Shown: piece by piece, positions 25,209 through 33,777 of the stretch
Layout: each line of letters opens with the position of its first letter
How positions within the stretch are numbered: position 1 is the first letter of the stretch
Program-made: the position numbers and the translations under genes
Notes under the pieces: generated by a model
Database searches by the model: none
Told to the model about the DNA's origin: nothing
Seen by the model: the letters and a program-made list of their open reading frames with translations, nothing else
NCBI RefSeq assembly: GCF_014529935.1
Contig: NZ_JACVFC010000002.1
Location: 620,001 to 684,000, forward strand
Reading direction: 5' to 3'
Source of the DNA: Chitinophaga qingshengii
GTDB lineage: Bacteria > Bacteroidota > Bacteroidia > Chitinophagales > Chitinophagaceae
DNA: 64,000 nt

Positions 25209-25958
25209 ATGAATTCAACACGCATCACCCGTTATCACAGGAAGCTCGTCACTTTGGCGGGTGCTATTCTCTTTTCCCTGCATTCCATTACAGCGGCAGC
25301 ACAGCATACCGATAGTAGCATCAAACCCTCGCCCATAGGCACTAGCCGCGTGTGGGGCAAGATAGACGGCTTATCCATTATAGGCCTGGTGCAGGGTCCC
25401 TCCGCTGCAGCAGCGCCGTTGCAGATCGCCTGTGTATTTGAATATACGGAAGGAGACATCTTTCATCCTCCCGCCTTACCAGCAGCCCTCAATGGTATGG
25501 TACATCTGGACCAGGCCCTCAAAGGTCAGATCACCGAATTGAGAAAAGGCGGACAATTCACCGGTCATTACCTGGAAACCATACTGATCACACCGCCCAA
25601 AGGCGCCATGAAAGCCCCTCAACTGCTATTGATAGGACTGGGAGACCGGAATCATTTTGATGCAGATATGATGATCACGGTAGGCGCCGTGGCACTCCGG
25701 GAAGCTATCCGGATCGGCGTCTCCGGTTTTTCATTTGCCAGCGACATTAAGGATGCCGGTATTGATTCCCCCACAGCATTGGTAGCCGGTAACGTGACCA
25801 AAGGCATTATCAAAGCCTATCACACACAACGTTACCTGCAACAGCATCACCTTGCGCCCGTAAAACCGGTGACCAAAGCCATCCTGCTTGCAGGGCCCGC
25901 ATTTTTTGAAACTGCCGGAGAAGGTATCAAAGAAGCCATTGCCTCCTTTCACCAATAA
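25209..25958 (+). CDS. Secreted protein with stand-alone M17 N-terminal domain
   Basis: A 249-residue protein with a signal peptide (cleavage near residue 32, TAAAQ). The remainder resembles only the N-terminal macro-like domain of M17 leucyl aminopeptidases (LQIACVFEYTEGD, then LLIGLGDRNHFDADM, then FASDIKDAG). The metallopeptidase domain with its two-metal site is missing, so it cannot be a peptidase. It may bind a ligand in the periplasm. I chose the ATG at 25209; the frame is open to 25149 but that part overlaps the porin gene. Confidence 0.75.
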   Translation: MNSTRITRYHRKLVTLAGAILFSLHSITAAAQHTDSSIKPSPIGTSRVWGKIDGLSIIGLVQGPSAAAAPLQIACVFEYTEGDIFHPPALPAALNGMVHLDQALKGQITELRKGGQFTGHYLETILITPPKGAMKAPQLLLIGLGDRNHFDADMMITVGAVALREAIRIGVSGFSFASDIKDAGIDSPTALVAGNVTKGIIKAYHTQRYLQQHHLAPVKPVTKAILLAGPAFFETAGEGIKEAIASFHQ

Positions 25959-25969
25959 AACCGCCTATA

Positions 25970-27847
25970 ATGATAAACAAAGCAGATACTGTTCTGTATA
26001 ACGGGAAGATACATACGATAGACCATGACAATCCCCGGGCCACCGCAGTAGCCATTGGCGCGGGAAAGTTCGTTGCCGTTGGCGATGATACCACTATCCT
26101 CCAACAATTCAGCCAGGAAGGAGTTTTACTCATCGACCTTAAAGGGAAACGGGTTATTCCCGGGCTCAATGACTCCCATATTCACCTTATTCGCGGCGGA
26201 CTCAATTATAACCTTGAATTAAGATGGGATGGCGTACCGTCGTTGTCCGATGCGCTGGCGATGCTGAAAAAACAGGTAGCCATCACTCCCTCTCCCCAGT
26301 GGGTCAGGGTTGTCGGCGGATGGACCGAACATCAGTTTGCTGAAAAACGAATGCCTACGCTGGATGAAATTAACGAGATCGCACCTGATACCCCGGTCTT
26401 TATCATGCATTTGTATGACCGTGCTTTTTTAAACCGCGCTGCACTTCGTGCGGTTGGATTTACCAGGGATACCCCGGCTCCTCCCGGTGGCGTTATCGAA
26501 AAGAACAGCAAAGGCGAACCTACAGGATTGATGCTGGCCAGTCCTAACGCCATGATCCTGTATTCCACCCTGGCGAAAGGGCCCAGGCTCTCCTACGAAC
26601 ATCAGCTCAATTCCACCCGTCATTTTATGACTGAGCTCAACAGGTTCGGCATTACCAGCGTAATTGACGCCGGCGGCGGTTTCCAGAACTACCCCGACGA
26701 CTACCAGGTAATCAACGATCTCCATCAACAACAACAGCTCACTGTAAGGATTGCCTACAACCTGTTTACACAAAGGCCTAAACAAGAACTGGAAGACTTC
26801 AGGAACTGGACCAGCACCGTAACACTTCACCAGGGAGATGATATGTACCGGCATAACGGGGCCGGTGAAATGCTGGTATTTTCTGCTGCCGATTTTGAAG
26901 ACTTCCTGCAACCCAGACCCGATCTGCCGGAAACCATGGAAGCAGAACTGGAAAAAGTCGTTCGTCACCTGGTAGAACATCGCTGGCCGTTCCGGCTACA
27001 TGCCACCTATAATGAAAGCATTACCCGCTTCCTCAATGTTTTTGAAAAAGTGAACAGGGACATTCCATTCAATGGGCTGCACTGGATATTTGATCATGCA
27101 GAAACAATTGACGAACAGAATATTGACCGGGTAAAGGCGTTGGGTGGCGGCATTGCCATTCAAAGCCGAATGGCATTCCAGGGAGAATATTTCACGGACC
27201 GCTATGGTGCAACAGCGGCAGCACATACGCCCCCTGTAAAACGGATGTTACAGGCCGGCGTAGCGGTGGGCGCAGGTACCGATGCCACACGCGTCAGCAG
27301 TTACAATCCGTGGGTCGCCCTTTACTGGTTGTCTGCTGGCAAAACCGTAGGTGGACAACAGCTATACACCGACGCCAATAAGTTAAGCAGGGAAACCGCA
27401 CTGGAATTATATACCAGGGGCAGTGCCTGGTTTTCCGGCGAACAGGAAATAAAAGGCAGTATCAAAACCGGTCAATTGGCCGACCTGGCCGTTTTGAACA
27501 CCGATTTTCTTAAGATACCGGAAGATGACATCAAACATATCGAATCCGTATTAACCATTGTTGGAGGAAAAATTGTTTATGCCAGCGATGAATTTAACCG
27601 GTTCGCACCTGCACCCATTCCGGTTCTCCCCGATTGGTCGCCCATTAAACAATTTGGAGGATATCACTCCCTTAAAAACAACCGCATAAGCCTTCCCGCA
27701 GATGCCGCCACCAGCCATGTTCATAGTTGTGCAGGCAGCTGCCATGTTCATGGTCACGATCATCATATCGCCAGGCTTAATGATGTCCCCGTTAATAACT
27801 ACAGTGCATTTTGGGGAGTGTTTGGATGTTCCTGTTTTGCATTTTAA
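25970..27847 (+). CDS. YtcJ-like amidohydrolase with Cys/His-rich C-terminal tail
   Basis: A 625-residue metal-dependent amidohydrolase. The DSHIHL motif (His70, His72) gives the first metal ligands, with further His in RLHATYNES and FDHAE and an Asp in GAGTDATR. Such proteins hydrolyse amide or imide bonds of mostly unknown small molecules. Length without the tail is typical (~580). The last 44 residues are unusual: HVHSCAGSCHVHGHDHH is followed by a segment ending GCSCFAF, giving four Cys and seven His. There is no signal peptide. The tail looks metal-binding and may serve metal storage or insertion; that is inference. Confidence 0.83.
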   Translation: MINKADTVLYNGKIHTIDHDNPRATAVAIGAGKFVAVGDDTTILQQFSQEGVLLIDLKGKRVIPGLNDSHIHLIRGGLNYNLELRWDGVPSLSDALAMLKKQVAITPSPQWVRVVGGWTEHQFAEKRMPTLDEINEIAPDTPVFIMHLYDRAFLNRAALRAVGFTRDTPAPPGGVIEKNSKGEPTGLMLASPNAMILYSTLAKGPRLSYEHQLNSTRHFMTELNRFGITSVIDAGGGFQNYPDDYQVINDLHQQQQLTVRIAYNLFTQRPKQELEDFRNWTSTVTLHQGDDMYRHNGAGEMLVFSAADFEDFLQPRPDLPETMEAELEKVVRHLVEHRWPFRLHATYNESITRFLNVFEKVNRDIPFNGLHWIFDHAETIDEQNIDRVKALGGGIAIQSRMAFQGEYFTDRYGATAAAHTPPVKRMLQAGVAVGAGTDATRVSSYNPWVALYWLSAGKTVGGQQLYTDANKLSRETALELYTRGSAWFSGEQEIKGSIKTGQLADLAVLNTDFLKIPEDDIKHIESVLTIVGGKIVYASDEFNRFAPAPIPVLPDWSPIKQFGGYHSLKNNRISLPADAATSHVHSCAGSCHVHGHDHHIARLNDVPVNNYSAFWGVFGCSCFAF

Positions 27848-27859
27848 AACCTGTTTTTT

Positions 27860-28291
27860 ATGAATGAGATCATCAGCTATATACTCTATTCCGACGCAGG
27901 AAGTACAATCAACAATTACGCTATGCTGGCTTTCCGGGTATTACTGGCCTTTCAGTTATTCCGTGTGCATGGCATGAAAAAATTCCGCCGCGAAAACGGC
28001 CAAAAAGAACAGGTCCCCAATCCATTACATCTGCCGGAAACACTGAATGGACTGGTAGCGACTTTTGCTGATACGGCAGTACCCTTTTTGATAATACTGG
28101 GATTATTCACCCGTCTGGCTATACTGCCTGCAATAGGCGTTACTGCTATTGGTTATTGGGTGGTACACCGGAAAGACAGCCTGGAAATACGGGACGTGCC
28201 CTATATGTATACCCTGTCACTTTTGCTGCTCCTGGCGCTAGGCCCGGGGCGCTATTCCATCGACATGCAACTTTTATATCATCTTATTTAA
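27860..28291 (+). CDS. DoxX family membrane protein
   Basis: A 143-residue protein with four hydrophobic segments and the features of the DoxX family (LAFRVLLAFQLFRVHGMKKF, then PFLIILGLFTRLAILPA). DoxX-like proteins lie in the inner membrane; some are linked to thiosulfate:quinone oxidoreduction or to responses to oxidants, most are unassigned. It starts 12 bp after the amidohydrolase gene and precedes dps. Confidence 0.83.
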   Translation: MNEIISYILYSDAGSTINNYAMLAFRVLLAFQLFRVHGMKKFRRENGQKEQVPNPLHLPETLNGLVATFADTAVPFLIILGLFTRLAILPAIGVTAIGYWVVHRKDSLEIRDVPYMYTLSLLLLLALGPGRYSIDMQLLYHLI

Positions 28292-28303
28292 TATCTAAAA
28301 CAT

Positions 28304-28777
28304 ATGCAAGTTAACATCGGAATCAAACAAGACTATCTCGCAGCCGTATCCCATTCCCTGGGAAAAATACTGGCAGATGAATTTATGCTGTATACCAAAA
28401 CCCGCAAAGCCCACTGGTGCGTAACGGGGCCTGACTTTCACAACAAACACCTGTTTTTTGAGCGTCAATACCAACAGCTGGATGGCATCATTGACGACAT
28501 AGCAGAACGTATTCGTACGCTGGGACATTTTCCACCAGCCACTTTAAAGGAATTTCTGGCGCTTACTCATCTCACTGAAATGACCAGGGAGAAAAATGAC
28601 GGGGCAGGATTCATCAAAGACCTGTTACATGATCACGAAAGTATCCTTATCCATCTGCGGGAAAACATTAACGGCTATGCCACCGCCTTTCATGATGCTG
28701 GCAGCAGTGATTATATTACCTCACTGATGGAAACCCACGAAAAGATGGCCTGGATGCTCAGAGCGCATTTGGAATAA
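28304..28777 (+). CDS. dps: Dps-family DNA-protection/ferroxidase protein
   Basis: A 157-residue four-helix ferritin-like protein. The Dps ferroxidase site residues are visible: His37 in KAHWCVTGPDFH, His49, Asp64 and Glu68 in IIDDIAERIRTLG. Dps dodecamers oxidise Fe(II) with hydrogen peroxide and store it as mineral, which limits Fenton damage; some also bind DNA, but the N-terminus here is short and not strongly basic. Its place in this operon is the clearest sign that the operon answers oxidative or iron stress. Confidence 0.92.
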   Translation: MQVNIGIKQDYLAAVSHSLGKILADEFMLYTKTRKAHWCVTGPDFHNKHLFFERQYQQLDGIIDDIAERIRTLGHFPPATLKEFLALTHLTEMTREKNDGAGFIKDLLHDHESILIHLRENINGYATAFHDAGSSDYITSLMETHEKMAWMLRAHLE

Positions 28778-28804
28778 CTCATCCTTTTAAACCGACAACC
28801 GGGT

Positions 28805-29500
28805 ATGACAGAACAAAAACATAGCATCAACTGGGTAACCTTCCTGCTGGCATCGGTGGCGGGGTACTGCGACACGGCCACATTTGTAGCCGGCGATTCC
28901 ATTTTTTCCGCCCATGTAACCGGCAACTTTATTGTATTTGCAGCGCAAATATCCGCAGGTAGCGGTAGTGCTACCGCCTGGATCAAATTAATTACCTTCC
29001 CCATATTCGTCATAGCCGTGATGATAGGTGGATGGCTGGCAGAAAAATCGGAGAAAAAATACCGCATTTTATTGGTGGAAGGTATAATTTTGATAGCTTG
29101 CGGGATTGCTGCTTTCTTCCTGCCAATATTCACAACGCTGGAAGAAAAAATGGTGACTTATTTTATTGTAATGGTAACTGTGCTGGGAATGGGCCTACAA
29201 AATGCTTTCGGTAAACTTTTTGCCAAAGAGACCCATGGCCCCACCACCATGATGACCGGAAATGTGACACAGGCTGCGCTGGACCTGGGTAATATTCTCC
29301 GAAAAGGCAGCGCAGGCAACGAGCTGGCCATATCCGGCCTTCAAAAACAAACCGTTACCATCGGCGGCTTTCTGGCTGGCTGTATTATCGGTGCACTCCT
29401 GTCCAGGTGGGTAGGATTGAGCGCGATGATGATACCTGGCGTTGCCATTGTGACCTGTTACCTTCAAGGCGAAATATCCGCGCAAAAACCAGAAGGGTAA
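28805..29500 (+). CDS. YoaK/DUF1275 family membrane protein
   Basis: A 231-residue protein with about six transmembrane segments. SVAGYCDTATFV, FSAHVTGNFIVF and GPTTMMTGNVTQAALDLG are the hallmarks of DUF1275 (YoaK). The family is thought to be a small transporter-like membrane protein; its cargo is unknown. It sits 4 bp ahead of the histidine kinase gene, so the two are likely co-translated. Confidence 0.88.
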   Translation: MTEQKHSINWVTFLLASVAGYCDTATFVAGDSIFSAHVTGNFIVFAAQISAGSGSATAWIKLITFPIFVIAVMIGGWLAEKSEKKYRILLVEGIILIACGIAAFFLPIFTTLEEKMVTYFIVMVTVLGMGLQNAFGKLFAKETHGPTTMMTGNVTQAALDLGNILRKGSAGNELAISGLQKQTVTIGGFLAGCIIGALLSRWVGLSAMMIPGVAIVTCYLQGEISAQKPEG

Positions 29501-29504
29501 CCTT

Positions 29505-31760
29505 ATGCACCGATACATAACCTATTCCGGCCTCAGGGCACTTGTGACCTGCCTGCTGTTGCCCGTATGTACACTGGCACAGTCAGACATAAATATTCAT
29601 CATGCCAACGCCCTGCTCCGGGATGGGAAAACTGATACTACCACTATTGCCAGGCTCCTGCACACAGGAGAAGCATTTCTTGACAAACCGGAGTCACGCG
29701 AAGAAGACATGACAATGGCCTTCAGGATGGCGGAACAAATGGAAATCCGCAGCAGGCAAACCCATTATTTCAGAGGCCTTGGCCTGAGCAAACTGCTCAG
29801 GGCCAAGGCATTCCGCGAATCAGGACATGCCGGACAGGGAAGGCAAAGCAGTGAAGAAGCCCTTCAGTTGCTCAGCACCTACGGCACCGTCCTTGAGAAA
29901 GCCCAGGCTGTCATTGAACTGGGAGGTACCTATACCAACGATGTAAAAGATCTTCCCCGGAAAATTGAACTTTATCAACAAGGCGCCGATATATTTCTCC
30001 ATAACGGAAACGAACAGGCGGCCGCCCAGTTGAAAGAGTTTATTGGAGACCTGCTACAGGTCAACAACGACTATCCCCGTGCACTGGAAGTATTGGAACA
30101 AGCCCTGGCCATCTACAAAAAAAACGGTTATCAACGGCTACAGGGCCTGTACTCCATTATGGGCGAAGCTTACCACGGCTCCAATAACTTTGTGCAATCC
30201 CTCCGCTATAACCTACTGGCCGTAGCAACAGCCGAAAAGCTGGGAGAACAAGGCCCATTGATGACTACCATCTATAACCGTGTGGGACTAAATTACTACA
30301 GCGTACATTACTATGATCAGGCACTCGACTATTTCCGTAAGGCCCTGGCACATGCGAAACAACTCCATGATACTGCCAGCACCAGGGGTATGTTATTAAA
30401 CATTGCAGATGCGCTCAGACACCAAAAAGACTATCGCAGCAGCCTTGATACACTGAAAACAGTTGAGAAACTAGGGCCGGTTACCTGGGAAGACGAAATC
30501 GTACAAATGGAAGTAGGCTATCTTAAAAATCATATAGCACTTCATACACTACACCAGGCCACCCCCCATTATGAGAAGCTGCAAAAGTACGTGGAAAGCG
30601 GAAGCAAAGATCTGAAACCTATTCAGACAGCAAGACTCGCGATTATCTTTTACCTGCAGAAAGCTGGCATGTTCAGCAACACAGCGCAATATATCAGCGA
30701 CTATCAACGTACCATGAAAGAAGTACCGATGCCATTGGTACAACAGGCTGAAGGAGAATATCTCGCTTTCCGGACCGACTCTGCACTTGGCCATCTTACT
30801 GCCGCCATCACACATTACCAGTACTTTAAATCCTTGTCAGATTCAGTTACCAGTACTAACCAAAGCAAGCAGCTGGACGTCCTCAGGCTGCAATTCGAAA
30901 CCGTAAAAAAGGATAAGGACATTGAATTACTGACCCAGAAAAGTAAACTACAGGAAATCTCCCTGCAGAAAGGAAGAGTATTCCGTAACGTGATCATGGG
31001 CAGCATCTGTATGCTGCTGCTCATTCTGGCACTATTGTACAACAGGTACCGGCTCAAGAAGAAAAACGCCCTCCGGCTGGAACAACAACAGGAAGCCATT
31101 AACACACAAAACGAACTACTAAAAAAACTGGTAGATGAAAAAGAATGGCTATTGAAAGAGATACATCACCGGGTAAAAAACAATCTGCAGATCATCATTA
31201 GCTTGCTAAACACCCAATCACAATACCTCGATAACGCCGATGCTATAGCTGCCATTAAAAACAGCCAGCACCGCATGTTTGCCATGTCCCTGATTCACCA
31301 ACGGCTTTATCATACAGACAACCTGGGCGCCATTGACATGAACTGGTACATCCGGGAGCTGACCGGGTTTATGCAGGAAAGCTTTGATACCCGCTCTGAC
31401 ATCACATTTTGTATTAACAGTGAAGCTATTCTGCTGGATGTCGTTCAGGCTATCCCCCTGGGACTAATACTGAACGAAGCTGTCAGTAATGCCATTAAGT
31501 ACGCGTTCCCTCATAACAGGAATGGCACGATACAGATAACTTTCAAAAAAGATAGCGCCCAATATTGCCTCCTGACTATTTCAGATGATGGTGTCGGATT
31601 GCAGGCTGACTTTCTTCCCGAAGAATCTGACTCGTTGGGTATGAGCCTGATGAAAGGGTTGTCGGACCAATTGGAGGCATCATTTAACATACAAAGCAGC
31701 CAGGAAGGCGTTTCAGTACAAATTCTCTTCCTGGTGAAATCATTTAACGCTAACCATTAA
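29505..31760 (+). CDS. TPR sensor histidine kinase (HisKA_2 type)
   Basis: A 751-residue kinase. A signal sequence (to about residue 25) is followed by TPR-like helical repeats (about 120-400), a coiled coil, one transmembrane segment (about 485-505, MGSICMLLLILALLYNRY), a HisKA_2 dimerisation domain with EIHHRVKNNLQ (phospho-acceptor His at 554-555) and an HATPase domain with NEAVSNAIKYA. The periplasmic TPRs probably sense through protein contact. The response regulator gene follows by 9 bp and is the evident partner. Confidence 0.9.
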   Translation: MHRYITYSGLRALVTCLLLPVCTLAQSDINIHHANALLRDGKTDTTTIARLLHTGEAFLDKPESREEDMTMAFRMAEQMEIRSRQTHYFRGLGLSKLLRAKAFRESGHAGQGRQSSEEALQLLSTYGTVLEKAQAVIELGGTYTNDVKDLPRKIELYQQGADIFLHNGNEQAAAQLKEFIGDLLQVNNDYPRALEVLEQALAIYKKNGYQRLQGLYSIMGEAYHGSNNFVQSLRYNLLAVATAEKLGEQGPLMTTIYNRVGLNYYSVHYYDQALDYFRKALAHAKQLHDTASTRGMLLNIADALRHQKDYRSSLDTLKTVEKLGPVTWEDEIVQMEVGYLKNHIALHTLHQATPHYEKLQKYVESGSKDLKPIQTARLAIIFYLQKAGMFSNTAQYISDYQRTMKEVPMPLVQQAEGEYLAFRTDSALGHLTAAITHYQYFKSLSDSVTSTNQSKQLDVLRLQFETVKKDKDIELLTQKSKLQEISLQKGRVFRNVIMGSICMLLLILALLYNRYRLKKKNALRLEQQQEAINTQNELLKKLVDEKEWLLKEIHHRVKNNLQIIISLLNTQSQYLDNADAIAAIKNSQHRMFAMSLIHQRLYHTDNLGAIDMNWYIRELTGFMQESFDTRSDITFCINSEAILLDVVQAIPLGLILNEAVSNAIKYAFPHNRNGTIQITFKKDSAQYCLLTISDDGVGLQADFLPEESDSLGMSLMKGLSDQLEASFNIQSSQEGVSVQILFLVKSFNANH

Positions 31761-31769
31761 AAAAAGGCT

Positions 31770-33137
31770 ATGGACCGCAAAGAAAAGATATTGATCGTGG
31801 AGGACGAATTCATTGTCGGCAATGATCTGAAAATGATACTGATCAAAGGCGGCTATGAGATATGCGGTATCGCCCCATCCGTTGAGCAGGCGAGGATACT
31901 GATCCAGCAAAAGAAACCTGACTGGGTATTACTGGACATTATACTCAAAACACCTACCAGCGGCATTGAATTGGCCAAAGAACTGCTGCAACAGCGTATT
32001 CCTTTCCTTTATATATCGGCTAATACCAACCAACAAACACTTGAAGCCGCCAAAGCCACACAGCCCTATGGTTTCCTGGTAAAGCCTTTCCGGGAGAAAG
32101 ACCTTTTCGTGATGCTCGATATTGCCCGCTATCGTCATGGTGTGGAAACCGGTATGATAAAAGACACCCTGCCTGTACCAACAGCGGAAACCACTTTCGA
32201 TCCGAATATTATCGGTTGCAGCCAGGCCATGAAACAGGCACTGGATAAGGCAAATATAGTGGCCACCACCAATACGTCCGTCCTATTACTCGGAGAAAGC
32301 GGTACGGGCAAAGAACGTTTTGCCCGTGCCATCCATAAAAATTCACTCAGGAAGCACAAACCTTTTGTCACTGTCAATTGCGCCGCATTACCCTTTTCCC
32401 TGCTGGAATCAGCGTTATTCGGCCATGAACGCGGCGCTTTCACCGACGCCATCCAGCAACACACGGGAAAATTTGAACAGGCAAACGGTGGCACACTCTT
32501 CCTCGACGAAATAGGGGAACTTCCTCCCGAAGCGCAGGTGAAGTTACTCCGTACCCTGCAGGAAAAAGAGGTAGAGAAACTGGGCAGCGGTCAGGTCATT
32601 AAAGTGGATGTACGTTTAATCGCCGCCACCAACAGGAACCTGGAAAAGGAAGTCGCCGAGGGGCGGTTCAGGCTCGACCTGTATTATCGGCTCAATGTAT
32701 TTCCGATTACGCTTCCTCCGCTGCGCGAACACAAGGAAGATATCCATGCATTAGCCATTCATTTTCTAAAAAGATTTGCAGACAATGCCGGGAGCGAAAT
32801 AGCCGGTATCAGCGAAGCAGCACTGCAAACACTTCAGCAGCATGACTGGCCCGGTAATATCAGGGAGCTGGAGCACGTGATAGAACGACAGTATATTCTT
32901 GCAGGCGGCGCAATGATACATGCCATAGATATCCCGGAGTTGCCGGCTCCGCTGATACATGCCGAAGGGAAACTGGAAACAATGGAAGAAATGGAACGGT
33001 TACATATCATGAAAGTGCTGAAAGCCTGTAATGGACGGGTATCCGGTCAACAGGGCGCTGCTGATATCCTTCGGATACCAGCGCAGACATTGTATTCAAA
33101 GATGAAAAAACTGGGAATAAAAACTATTTATAAATGA
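31770..33137 (+). CDS. NtrC-type response regulator with GAFTDA loop
   Basis: A 455-residue protein in three parts: receiver domain (1-120; Glu11, Asp12, phospho-acceptor Asp56, Lys105), AAA+ domain of sigma-54 enhancer-binding proteins (about 145-375; Walker A GESGTGKE at 175-182, Walker B FLDEIGE) and a Fis-like helix-turn-helix at the end (RVSGQQGAADILRI). The loop that contacts sigma-54 reads GAFTDA (222-227) where GAFTGA is usual. It should activate sigma-54 promoters when phosphorylated by the kinase encoded just upstream. I found no clear -24/-12 site in the window. Confidence 0.92.
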   Translation: MDRKEKILIVEDEFIVGNDLKMILIKGGYEICGIAPSVEQARILIQQKKPDWVLLDIILKTPTSGIELAKELLQQRIPFLYISANTNQQTLEAAKATQPYGFLVKPFREKDLFVMLDIARYRHGVETGMIKDTLPVPTAETTFDPNIIGCSQAMKQALDKANIVATTNTSVLLLGESGTGKERFARAIHKNSLRKHKPFVTVNCAALPFSLLESALFGHERGAFTDAIQQHTGKFEQANGGTLFLDEIGELPPEAQVKLLRTLQEKEVEKLGSGQVIKVDVRLIAATNRNLEKEVAEGRFRLDLYYRLNVFPITLPPLREHKEDIHALAIHFLKRFADNAGSEIAGISEAALQTLQQHDWPGNIRELEHVIERQYILAGGAMIHAIDIPELPAPLIHAEGKLETMEEMERLHIMKVLKACNGRVSGQQGAADILRIPAQTLYSKMKKLGIKTIYK

Positions 33138-33144
33138 TCTGTCC

Positions 33145-33777
33145 ATGGAAAAGGAAACGGCAAGAATAGAAGGCTTCAGCGATGGTGTATTTGCGATTGC
33201 TATCACCCTGCTGGTATTGGAATTACATATCCCCGATATTGAAGGCAGCAACCGGCAGGCATTGGTAAAAAGCCTGATAGCGAAATGGCCGTCCTTCCTG
33301 GCCTTCAGCCTGTCTTTCTTCAGCATTTTTATTATGTGGGTCAACCACCATAAAATATTCAAACAGATATACCGGCGGGACAGCGCACTGATGTTTACCA
33401 ACGGTCTCATCCTGTTCCTTGCCAGCTGTATATCATACCCTACTGCGTTGCTGGCCCGTTATTACGGCACCCCCTCTTTATCTGTAGCGGTAGCTATTTA
33501 TACCGGTTTATTTGTGCTGATCAACCTCGCCTTTAATTTGCTGTGGGGTATCGCCAGCCGGCATAAAGACCTGCTTCGGCCGGAGATCAGCCAGGTCGCC
33601 ATCCGTAAAATCAAAAGGAATTATCAATATGGCATACCGGTACATCTGTCGGCCTTCCTGCTTTCGTTCTGCTGGCCGGAAGGTGCATTGATGTTATGTG
33701 CCCTTCTCTGGACATATTGGGCTTTTACCTCCGGCAAGCTGGACTTGTCTGCCAACAAAACCAGGGATATCTCTTAG
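33145..33777 (+). CDS. TMEM175-like potassium channel protein
   Basis: A 210-residue membrane protein with about six hydrophobic segments. FSDGVFAIAITLLVL (residues 11-25) is the FSD signature of the TMEM175 (DUF1211) family, whose bacterial members form tetrameric potassium-permeable channels. It is the tenth and last gene of the operon, 7 bp after the regulator, and its stop overlaps that of the convergent enhancer-binding protein gene by 4 bp. Confidence 0.88.
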   Translation: MEKETARIEGFSDGVFAIAITLLVLELHIPDIEGSNRQALVKSLIAKWPSFLAFSLSFFSIFIMWVNHHKIFKQIYRRDSALMFTNGLILFLASCISYPTALLARYYGTPSLSVAVAIYTGLFVLINLAFNLLWGIASRHKDLLRPEISQVAIRKIKRNYQYGIPVHLSAFLLSFCWPEGALMLCALLWTYWAFTSGKLDLSANKTRDIS

